Assembly: GCA_034696485.1 (NCBI GenBank)
Contig: JAQIWT010000879.1
Coordinates: 1 to 14,191 of the forward strand
Source of the DNA: Isohypsibius dastychi
Lineage: Eukaryota > Tardigrada > Eutardigrada > Parachela > Isohypsibiidae
Reading direction: 5' to 3'
DNA: 14,191 nt
This document shows, piece after piece, positions 1 through 8,110 of this stretch (positions are counted from its first letter, which is position 1; every line of letters starts with the position of its first letter). Under the pieces are notes generated by a model. It saw only the letters and a list, made by a program, of their open reading frames with translations, was not told the origin of the DNA and did not search any database. The position numbers and the translations under genes are program-made.

Positions 1-1138
1 CCATTCAGAAGCGGAATTATGGCAGTTGTCTATATCATAACAACTTCTACAAATAAGTTCAAAAGCAACAGAAATCATTACCTCTGACGTCTTGGTCAAG
101 TTCCGATCAGAGACTTCCGGTTTGACAGCGCCGACGTAAGGAATCACGTTAGTCCAAGTTATCTGGTAACGAAATTTCGGCGCAGCTTTTCCGAAGGTTT
201 TCGGAGCATTCCATTGCAGATACAAGAAAGTCTTGTTAGTTAAACTGGACTCCGTCAGGAGCCAAGAACGCACGTCTTCCGGTGGAGGAGGTTCTACAAC
301 ACGATTTCATCATCACAAGGTCACTTTCCAAAAACTAAGATTTCCTCACCGCAAACGTTCAGATCGTAGCTTGTGACTTCCAAACAAGTCGGAGCTCGGA
401 AAACCATCAGGTTAACTCCATCTTCCTTGACGGAAGTGTTACACGATTGCTCTTCCACACTGATTGTGTAGAACTGTCCTGGCGATAAACCTCGCTGATC
501 GAATGTAAGAGCGCTGGTATCAGAATCATTCCGTCCATTTACCTGCAAGAAAATAACCTGCAGACTGGAATGGGACAATGGAACTCTTCACAAAGAAAGG
601 TTCAAATCAACATCTCAATGCAGAATCTTGAGGTCACTTAAGGTTGACTCTGCGCTGCAGGAAGTTGGCAGACAGATCAAGATTGGAGAGACTGATAATT
701 TTGCCGGGATCTCTGCAACTTACCCCTCGGAACGGCTTCACTAACTGCTGAAGTTTCCGGAAACCGCGCTCTGGCGTGAAAGAAAATGTGTATGCGCAAA
801 TTTGTCCTGAAACCAAAAAATAATCAACATCACTCCCTGCAATATTTAGGCGTAACGTAAATATTATCGGTGCGATTGTTATAGACGTTAATTTACAGAA
901 TCCTTAACTTTTCGGGAGCACAAAAAAATAAATACAGAAAAGAGAGAATTTATAAAAATTAAATGCACGAACCGTTTTGAGAAGATGGGATGAAAGCGAA
1001 GCTGGCACTGATGGAGCGTTCTTCGGTGTTGAATCTGGTGGCCAGGACTTTGAGACTGCAGGGAAGTCTGGCAGCTACATCGCCATTGATGGCTACCAAC
1101 GTCGCCAACATCAATGTTAGGGACGCATGGAGTTTCAT
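1..1138 (-). CDS. Secreted or type I membrane protein with fibronectin-III-like domain, 5' part only
   Basis: Five exons join in phase: 1138-973, 806-638, 564-350, 293-82 and 29-1 (about 263 codons, truncated by the window edge). Introns are 166, 73, 56 and 52 nt, all GT-AG. The start at 1138 begins a clear signal peptide (MKLHASLTLMLATLVAING), so the product enters the secretory pathway. The middle is cysteine-containing with several N-glycosylation sequons. Exon 4 reads like an FN3 repeat: a proline-rich lead (EPPPPEDV), then LYLQWNAP, then YQITW. The 52-nt intron leads into TTAIIPLLNG, which fits the FN3 E-F strand region. Exon 4 could also read through this intron to the edge without a stop. 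A cytokine-receptor-like ectodomain is possible, and the segment from LSPGQFYTISV to FRAPTC faintly recalls IL-17 receptor ectodomains, but this is not established. No transmembrane segment is visible in the part present. Confidence 0.7.
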
Positions 1139-1566
1139 TCTGCTCCTCAAAATTCATTGAGATTAAATTCTATTTGGGAAATTTCATGACAAAATTGAGG
1201 AGGGCAATTAAAAATCAGTTGGTAAATGCGAGACGCCAGAGCCGTAAACTTAAATAGCTGTGATTTAATTCTATGGGGAGTGGCTTGCAGACTGCTGCAG
1301 CCAATGTTGCACATCAAGCTCCATGACGAGCGCGTATCTGGATGAATTCCGGAAAAGTGTTCTATAATTTGGATTTGCGAGATTCATGCTTAATTTGCAA
1401 AACTAAGATGAACATGTTTTTCCATTATGATGCGAAAAAAATAACGAGGATAAGATCAATCAGCGCCATGAGAAAAAGAGCTGAAGACATTATTTATATT
1501 TTGCACAACTTTAAATTCTGTAAAACATCAGAGATCATTAATATCGAACTTCCGCCACTGAAGACA
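1139..1566. other. Intergenic region, no gene seen
   Basis: Holds the 5' flank of the leftmost gene and the 3' flank of the protease gene, both on the minus strand. A 77-codon plus-strand frame at 1342-1575 is AT-rich, lacks any recognisable motif and overlaps the protease stop codon; it is not called. Confidence 0.5.
1250..1256 (-). promoter_or_regulatory. Possible TATA box
   Basis: Minus-strand TATTTAA lies about 112 nt upstream of the start codon at 1138, a plausible core promoter for the signal-peptide protein with a leader of roughly 80 nt. It rests on the motif alone. Confidence 0.35.
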
Positions 1567-3513
1567 TCAAGATGAAAAAAGTTCTATGTTTCTTATCGTA
1601 TCAATTATCCATCTTTTATAAAAATGAATATTTGTGTAAACACCGGGAACATTTGGTTCGCCACATCCGAATCCCCAGCTGATGACACCGGTCAGTTCAA
1701 AACGTCCATCCGGATTTTCTTTCAGCATTGGGCCTCCTGAATCTCCCTATGGTACATAATAAAATATGCATCCATTCCATTAAAAAAGCAAAAAATAAAA
1801 GGAGCGCATACCTGGCATGCATCTCTTCCGCCTTGCTCTGAACCGGCACAAAGATGTTGCTGACCGATAAGATTTGCAAGTCCCTGCGCTGCGAAGTACT
1901 TTGCACATTTTGTCCGATTTATAATCGGAACCATGACAGATTGCAGCGTATCCGGCAAATCATACACCGTATTATCTAAGAAACAATCATGAACTCTAAC
2001 ATAAATCTTAATCATTATTCTGGATAGGACTCACTTTCTTCCTCTTTCCCCCAACCTAAAATGTAAGTTGGAGTTGATGCGGGGTATTCATGGGACGCAA
2101 GACAAGCCGGTTGAATATTTGGTCCAAAGGTCACCGGCTCTTTGAGATGAAGGATTGCCTATATAATTAAAAAATCATCTCATAAGCTTCTACATTATCA
2201 TTGCAACACAAGAAATATCCACATACAATATCGTTCAACAAAGTCGAAAGATCGAAAAACGGATGGCGAAATATTCGCTCGATTCCCATCATCACAGGCG
2301 GAAATGGCAATGTCTGGCGCTCATTTGTATTAAACATCCCGATCTTGACCGTCAAACTGTACAGCAATAGATTCCCACTAACACAATGCGCCGCCGTGAT
2401 AACTATACGTTGGGAGATCAGGGTTCCACCTTTAAAAAAAACTCCATATAATTAAAGCAAATTATCAAAACTTCTTGATTTACCACATCGTGGCCTTCCA
2501 TAATTCAAAATCATAACCTAAGAAATAAAAGATATGAATATTTGCTTCTAAAAAAATTAATAAATTTTTTAATTACCATCCATGGCCAATCACTGAAAGA
2601 AGCGGTCTCCCCGCCGACAATTCGTCCAACTCGGATCATATGATGGCCGAGATCTCGTTTCCCGCAATCAAGCCCCAGATCCGCCATATTCGCCTCACGA
2701 AAGTCCATAGGATGCCAGGGTCTGGCCTTCCAGAAACTTTCACTGCCGGGGAGTATAAGGTCAGAAAGTTTCGTCGGCGGAGCATACTCGACAACATCAA
2801 GATCAGCGGTCACATTGACAGGCTGTCGTGCAATTTCAACAGGGTCAGGAATGCGGTCTGCGGTCAATACCGACTGCAGATATTCTTCGGATTGCGAAAT
2901 GCTCGCAAAATAAGGAACGGGTGATTTGGTCGTACTTCCGGTTGTCAGTCGCCGGGTGACTGCAATTCTTGGTCCTGGAGAGAAACAGCAAAGCTCATGT
3001 GAAAACAATCAATATCTTTCGCGATAGGGTTCTTTTTTTATTAACGTACTCTTCGGAGTTTTTGTCGTGACCGAACTTGCGTTGAGGCAGCATATCCCAG
3101 TGAATCCGACTTGGCTTTCAGGGAATTCATTGTGCGCCAAACTCCTCCCAAAAAGCGACCTTGAAGAAAGACTGCATGGTCTTAATGGTTTATGGATCTC
3201 GCTCAAAGGGCATTGGTGTCGAGGACGACAAGAAATGTGCGGGTTGGTCTGACTCGGACAACTTCCGGTTGGTAGGAATGTCTCTCCCGGAAGCCGCATG
3301 TTGCTCCGCATATCATTCAGAATATCCGTAGCCGACACTTCAGAAGTGGCTCCTGAAAATGACAACATCCGGTTCAAAGTTTTTGTAAATCTGGATTGGC
3401 ATACCTTTCGAAGGAGGGTCTCGGGAAAAAAGATCTGACGACAGCCGTTCTACCCAGAATATTTCTGCATTGACGAGCGGTAGAAGAGAGATCAGTACAA
3501 TTTGTGCGCTCAT
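1567..3513 (-). CDS. CLIP-domain trypsin-like serine protease (zymogen)
   Basis: Eight exons join in phase: 3513-3405, 3352-3050, 2974-2577, 2517-2484, 2429-2227, 2158-2035, 1975-1812 and 1746-1567, giving 504 residues; introns are 52-75 nt and one exon is only 34 nt. The chosen start opens a signal peptide (MSAQIVLISLLPLVNA); an in-frame ATG at 3552 would add 13 residues. Residues about 68-125 hold six cysteines spaced as in a CLIP domain and ending in CC. A linker follows, then activation site VGR|IVGG near residue 256. The triad is visible: His about 296 in TAAHC, Asp about 348 in NDIAIL, Ser about 448 in GDSGGP. Asp about 442, six residues before the Ser, predicts trypsin-like cleavage after Arg/Lys. 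Cys in LDCGKR and in QPACLA probably tie the pro-region to the catalytic chain. Family members act extracellularly in melanisation or Toll-type cascades; which cascade applies here is unknown. Confidence 0.93.
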
Positions 3514-3918
3514 TCGATAGGCATGTCGCCGGAAGCACTCCCCAAGATTCATGTCAGATGTGGTATCGGTGACACCTTTCCTCAATGAAAACTCGCGAAC
3601 TACAAATTGGTCACAACAAATGGCGCAAAATATTAACCGGAAGTTGGTCGTACCGACATTCCGGATACAACAAGGTCCAATCGAAACTGCCTTCCTGCTC
3701 AGGATAATCAAAGTTTTACAGAAACGTCATGATGAAGAATTCCGTATGTTCCGGTGAGATCCAGAAGGAAATAAAAGAAGACAGAAAACCCAGATTAAAC
3801 TGAAAGTGATTCCAATAACTGATTCGCATTACCATAAGCATTGAGAACCGGGAAAGTATGGACCTCAAGACATTCCATCAGTTTCTGATTAATAGATGGT
3901 GAAAGGCTACAAACTACT
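3514..3918. other. Intergenic region, no gene seen
   Basis: Separates the protease start from the 3' end of the MIF4G gene, both on the minus strand. The open frames here are short, conflict with each other and carry no motif. No TATA box or canonical poly(A) signal on the minus strand could be picked out with confidence. Confidence 0.45.
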
Positions 3919-6525
3919 TTACGAAAGCACTTCAATCTCAAGCGGAAGAAGATTTCGCCTAGGGCTCGCTAGGTCACTCAGAAAATAGTCGAGCCGAGAT
4001 ACCATCAGAACAACAAAGCTATGATGCAACCTTAATTTATTTGACATTTGTTTCACAAAAACTGTGGCGCCATAAAATCGCCGAAAAACAGTAAATCCCA
4101 ACCAATCTTTTGTCATAGAGCATCACTATCAAGCAGCATTAACATTCTGGTTCAAAAAACCAAACCAAGAAAACAATTCTTAGCGCCATAAGCAAAAACA
4201 GATCAAAAACATGCAGTCACATTCTTGTCGATTCAACGAAAAATCTTATATTTTTTCAACATTCGGTTCATCAGTCTGTCCAAAGCTAATATTTAAAAAT
4301 TTAAAATCCGCGCTTACCATCTTCATCCGAATTCTGGAAAGCAGGCAGCTTCAATTTGTCCGACTGTACCACCTTCACTTTGGTCAACCACGGTCGGAAA
4401 AGAACCGCAATTTGTGGAGACATAATCCCTTCAGATTCCAACAACACAGCAAATCTGAAAATACCAAATAACCATGAAAGAAACGGAATTTCATAACAGC
4501 ACACAACCACACCTTTTCAACGTTCCGAACTGTTCCCTTGCAGCGTCCTGTTCGGAAAGTGGAAACTTATCCGCATCGAATTGCCTTTTATCATTCGTCA
4601 AGTTGCACAGCCGGTTTTGAGTTGTCCACAGAAGCGAGCTCTTGAATTTTGCGGCCAGCACTTTGTTCTGCCTGAGCAGGAAATTCAGTAAATCACAGCA
4701 AAGAGAAGCGTACACGTGTGACTGATCGGATTCTGGATCTTGTCCCTGCACCTGAAATACAGATAAAACAGATTAATTCTAGTGCGACACAGAAAGCTAG
4801 ATGTTTTTAAGCGCCAAAATAAGTAGACTACGAACCTCATCAAGAAGTGCATCCACGACTTGTTTCACATCCTGCTCGTTGGAATAACAAGGCATATCAG
4901 TGATCAACACCGATATTTCCATGTAGTTACATGAATTCACCGATTTTAGGAGAGTGCGCAATTTGGAGATTTTGGCACAGTCAGAAACAACCGCCGATGA
5001 TACGTCGCCGGTAACTTTGGATTCTCCGGAATTCCGTGAAGCTTGTTTTGTGTTGGTCAGCCCGGGTGCAATCTGGGGGAGATTTCTGGGTTTCGACTTC
5101 GACTTTATAACAGTCACTTGCAAAGAAAAGCTATTCCCCGGAGGAGAGGAATTTGTGGCTGAAATATCGTCATCGTGAGCCATCCGGAAGCTTTCATCAG
5201 TCGGAACTTTTCCGCTTTTGTTTGCAGGTCGAATTCTGAAGTTAATCTTTCTTGAATTCGGGATCGAATTGGCCGGATAAGAGATTGTTGTCGAAACTGT
5301 GAAACAGCAGGCTAATCTCGCCGTTGCTGGTGAAAAGCACCGACTTGTTGCAGAGTTGGAAGGCAGAACATCCTTTCCTCTGACATCTTCCACGAATCCT
5401 TCGTTATCAACTGGCACGAAGCTTCGTCCACCATTCTGCGTACGACCAGGCGAGGCTTTAGGAAAACTGGCTCCAAAACCGGCATCGGACTGAGAAACCA
5501 CTGGAAAACAGCAAGAAATGTCTCACGCAAACCTCATCAAATGAAGGCTGCACTAACCTCTATGTTTCGGGCTTTCACTTCGGTTGCTCTGGTTCGTTTC
5601 GAGTATCAAAGGACGTTCTACAACCGCTCCTTGATTCAAAGGGATTTTAACAGCGGCTGGTTGCATCGCCACACGTCCGTTCTGGTTTCCAGCTAGTTAA
5701 ACAAGCAAGTGATACTTAGGGAGAACTAATTTTAAGAGGCGACGTACGATCGGGGATCAGAGTCGGAGTTCCGATAATTCCGCCAATTTCATCCCCAGCT
5801 CGGACCAGACACATATCTGTGATGATCAGAATTTTCCTACAAAAGAAAAAACTTTACTCTGACTAGGATACAGCAATCATTAATCATGAACTATGATGGC
5901 GTGCTATAATTTCTATTTGAAATCATGTCACCGAAATGAAACAAAAAGTACTTCAAAACGTAGCAATCCAAAATACCAACCTTTCCATGTTATTCAGCGT
6001 CTCAATATTACAAAAATATTCCACCAGCTCGACGATAGAGAAATTAGTGATTGTCCCATTGTCGATCAGACGGACCATGTGTGAAGGTATCATGACGACT
6101 GGAAGAGATTCAGTCAAAAAAGCTTCGTAACTTTAACTTGGCACTCATCCATACATGCGAATTTGTTCCTCCCGTCACTTATCATCAGCCTGTATCGTTT
6201 GCTCGCCAGATTCGCATCGCCTCCCTTCCGACCGATTTCTTTGAAGTCCTCATAACAGAAAATCAGAATGGTGAGAAGAACATGAGTTTGAAAAATGCGG
6301 TTCTTACAAGCAGCTGAACTCTGGGTTTTGTTGGCCTCACTTGGTCCAAAATCACCTGGGACAGAAAAAAGTCAATCCGCAATTCAACTATACACCTCAC
6401 CCAGCCAGCAGCCATGATCGGGACTCACGAAAACGCTGGAACTCAAAAACTTAATTTTGAGCACTTACCGAAATAACACCTTCCGTAAGTCCATAAATCG
6501 CGGGACTGGCAGTGGAAAGATCCAT
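3919..6525 (-). CDS. RPA70N-like OB-fold fused to a MIF4G domain
   Basis: Exons 6525-6469, 6355-6308, 6248-6155, 6098-5981, 5836-5748, 5692-5558, 5500-4836, 4751-4513 and 4454-4318 all join in phase. The last part is less sure: 4285-4238 after a 32-nt intron, then an exon from 4106 or 4061 to the stop at 3919. The product is about 590-605 residues. Residues 1-135 match the RPA1 N-terminal domain: LTEGVIS at the start, KPRVQLLDFKEI, RYRLMISDG (the pair of arginines aligns with human RPA70 R41/R43 of the basic cleft), and ILIITDMCLV followed by GGIIGTP. Residues 136-350 are a low-complexity linker. Residues 350-590 resemble the eIF4G MIF4G domain: YASLC, FKSSLLWTTQNRL, REQFGTLKRFAVLLES, DEDALDRLMNRML and, in the last exon, SRLDYFLSDLA. 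The RPA1 DNA-binding domains are absent. MIF4G domains bind eIF4A or other RNA factors; RPA70N binds acidic peptides of DNA-repair proteins. The combined role is unknown. Confidence 0.8.
4286..4317 (-). other. Possible 32-nt intron in the MIF4G region
   Basis: A strong donor (GATG|GTAAGC) is followed after 32 nt by ATATTAG. Joining it keeps phase and gives DEDALDRLMNRMLKK, which aligns with the eIF4G segment around GEDLECLCQIM. Read straight through, the frame stops within six codons. Other introns of this gene are 55-144 nt, so 32 nt is exceptional. Confidence 0.45.
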
Positions 6526-6650
6526 TTTTGTGGCGTTTTCGTCAAACCTGGTTCTAGGCTGGCTTCAAGACAGATTAACAAGATCTTCACGAAAAGGTAT
6601 TCCCAATTTCCCAAACTCAAATTGAAAGAATGGACTGGCGGGATGTTTAT

Positions 6651-6721
6651 GTTTGCGTTTGCGTTTGTCTACGGGTACGGATACGGATACGTAGAAATCA
6701 AACGGAGGTACGGACGTACGG
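6651..6721 (+). repeat. Short tandem repeats (GTTTGC and TACGGA types)
   Basis: About three GTTTGC-like units (6651-6668) are followed by several TACGG/TACGGA units up to 6721. The matching place in the duplicated unit lacks both arrays, so they arose or expanded after duplication, or were lost from the other unit. Confidence 0.7.
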
Positions 6722-6728
6722 TAATTAA

Positions 6729-6738
6729 GGGGGGGGGG
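6729..6738 (+). repeat. Homopolymer G-tract in divergent promoter
   Basis: Ten consecutive G are followed by AGGG. The duplicate carries a 14-G run at 10198-10211 followed by a similar string (aagtgcgctt versus agggactgcgctt), so the tract predates the duplication. Confidence 0.85.
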
Positions 6739-6820
6739 AGGGACTGCGCTTGAAATTCAAGCAGTGTTCGTGTTTTGGTTTTACTTTGTTGTCTTTCCGC
6801 TTGTGGTTCTTTGCAGAAGT

Positions 6821-7681
6821 ATGGAAAAAGCTTCTCTTTTTATGATTGTTCTTCTGCCGCGTTGTAGGTTACTCTCTATTTCTCAGATGAAATTGACCGC
6901 CAACTATGCAACAAGTTCCCACGAATGGCTAGAACGACAGCGAAAAGATCCATACGTGAAGAAAGCGAAATTTGTCAGTTATCGCGCACGCAGTGCTTTC
7001 AAATTGTTGGAAATCGACGAAAAACATCGGATTCTCAAGCCAGGCCAAGTTGTTATTGATATCGGCGCTTGTCCAGGATCCTGGTGCCAGGTCGCAGTTG
7101 CAAAAGTCAAAGCAGATGAAAGCTCGAAGAAATCGTTTGAGGAAACTGATCCTTTAATGGTTACCAGCGAGTTGGCACCTAATCCGGAACTTCAAAACTG
7201 GTACAACAAAGACCGAAATTCTCCTGATTCAGCACCTCTACAGAAAGTGGTTTCACAGGAGCAGGGGTTGGTTATTGGAATCGATCTTTTACCAATGGAG
7301 CCTTTACGAGGAGCAACATTCATCTCTGATGCAGACTTTACCAGCCCCAAATCTCAAGATAGAATATTAAAAATTCTTGGAGGACGGGAAGTGGATGTTG
7401 TGTTATCGGATATGGCACCGAATTCCACGGGGATCCGCGAAATGGATCACGATCTGATTATAAGGCTCTGTACGTCGGCCTTTGAATTTTCCAGGAAAGT
7501 TCTGAAACATGACGGTACTTTTCTGTGTAAAATCTGGGCTGGTCGTGACCAAACCGCTTTTGCTGAATCTTTGAAAAAATATTTTAATTTGGTGCGTTTT
7601 GTTAAGCCGCCGGCAAGTCGCGGTGACTCGGCTGAAATTTACATTCTTGCCACGAAGTTTCAGAAACTGCAGAATGAATAA
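6821..7681 (+). CDS. MRM2: Mitochondrial rRNA 2'-O-ribose methyltransferase (FtsJ/RrmJ family)
   Basis: Uninterrupted 286-codon frame. It transfers a methyl group from S-adenosylmethionine to a ribose 2'-OH; animal MRM2 modifies a uridine in the mitochondrial large-subunit rRNA. The SAM-binding loop reads DIGACPGSW at about residues 80-88, and the K-D-K-E catalytic tetrad is complete: K61 in SAFKLLEID, D197 in LSDMAPN, K237 in LCKIW and E272 in SAEIYI. GIDLLPMEP (about 153-161) is the second SAM motif. An insertion of roughly 50 residues lies between them (about 94-148). The ATG at 6821 is the first in frame with an Arg-containing, acid-poor N-terminus that suits a mitochondrial presequence; the frame upstream is open but has no ATG. 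It is intronless, unlike its neighbours. A damaged paralogue lies at 10311-10702. Confidence 0.95.
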   Translation: MEKASLFMIVLLPRCRLLSISQMKLTANYATSSHEWLERQRKDPYVKKAKFVSYRARSAFKLLEIDEKHRILKPGQVVIDIGACPGSWCQVAVAKVKADESSKKSFEETDPLMVTSELAPNPELQNWYNKDRNSPDSAPLQKVVSQEQGLVIGIDLLPMEPLRGATFISDADFTSPKSQDRILKILGGREVDVVLSDMAPNSTGIREMDHDLIIRLCTSAFEFSRKVLKHDGTFLCKIWAGRDQTAFAESLKKYFNLVRFVKPPASRGDSAEIYILATKFQKLQNE

Positions 7682-8110
7682 GAAAAGGCAGGAAATTATT
7701 CGCCGAGTGCTCTTAATAATTAACATCGTTGGTACGCACGCTGTTTCCTCAGTGAACGAGTTTCTATTTTTCGCAACTTTCGCCGTGCGCCGGCTTAAAT
7801 TAACAAACTTTTCCCGAAAATAGACATGACCGAGCCTGGAATTTTCGAGCAAGAACTGGAAACCAGAACGAAAACTCAGTCGTACTTTACGGTAATCTTA
7901 TTTCTACTCGCTGTGCATCAACGATGAGAAATCGGAAACATACGGATGATAAAAACATAAAACACGAAGAACAGAGCATCGTAATCCAGCGACGACTAAG
8001 AAGTTACGGTTCGGCGAAAGTAAAACTTTGGTCGAAAGAATTTCACACTTTTGTTAACTTTTCACCTCGTACAGATCCATGTAGCAAAGTGTGAGCAACT
8101 TTATTAACGC
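7682..8110. other. Intergenic region between convergent 3' ends
   Basis: Holds the 3' flanks of MRM2 and the RPA70N-RING gene. About 7682-8028 is the right-hand part of duplication unit 1 and matches 10703-11095 apart from an insertion there. An open frame through 7599-7823 is a shadow of MRM2 and its flank. No gene is seen. Confidence 0.55.
8100..8105 (-). terminator. Poly(A) signal AATAAA
   Basis: A canonical minus-strand AATAAA lies five bases after the stop codon of the RPA70N-RING gene, implying a very short 3' untranslated region. Confidence 0.6.

Larger units (their letters stand above)
6526..6820. promoter_or_regulatory. Divergent promoter region between RPA70N-MIF4G and MRM2
   Basis: Only 295 bp separate the two start codons, so both genes are presumably driven from this interval. 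It is partly conserved in the duplicate (10051-10310), including the leader before the RPA70N start, a string containing ggcgggatgttt, and a G-tract. The sequence ttctttgcag at 6807-6816 just before the MRM2 start looks like a splice acceptor, but the duplicate reads ttctttgttg there, so a leader intron is not supported. Confidence 0.5.
5655..8028 (+). repeat. Segmental duplication, unit 1
   Basis: This stretch is repeated in direct orientation at about 8424-11095. It contains exons 1-6 (through VAMQPA) of the RPA70N-MIF4G gene, the divergent promoter region, MRM2 and its 3' flank up to the shared string around gtaatccagcgacga. Exon borders and phases of the RPA70N part are conserved between units, and MRM2 is intact here. 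Edges were judged by eye and are good to some tens of bases. Confidence 0.85.

Noticed and set aside
1342-1575. A 77-codon plus-strand frame in the first intergenic region
   Set aside because: AT-rich, no motif, and it runs into the protease stop codon region on the other strand.
5299-5493. Plus-strand frames inside the linker exon of the MIF4G gene (4954-5178, 5299-5493)
   Set aside because: They lie opposite a 665-nt exon that is open, in phase with its neighbours, and continues into MIF4G sequence.
6098-6155. Frameshift or stop in the first RPA70N gene after FACMDECQ
   Set aside because: The apparent stop lies in a 56-nt intron (6154-6099). Splicing GCAT|GTATGG to CCAG|TC aligns all three RPA70N copies with human RPA70, so the gene is not broken here.
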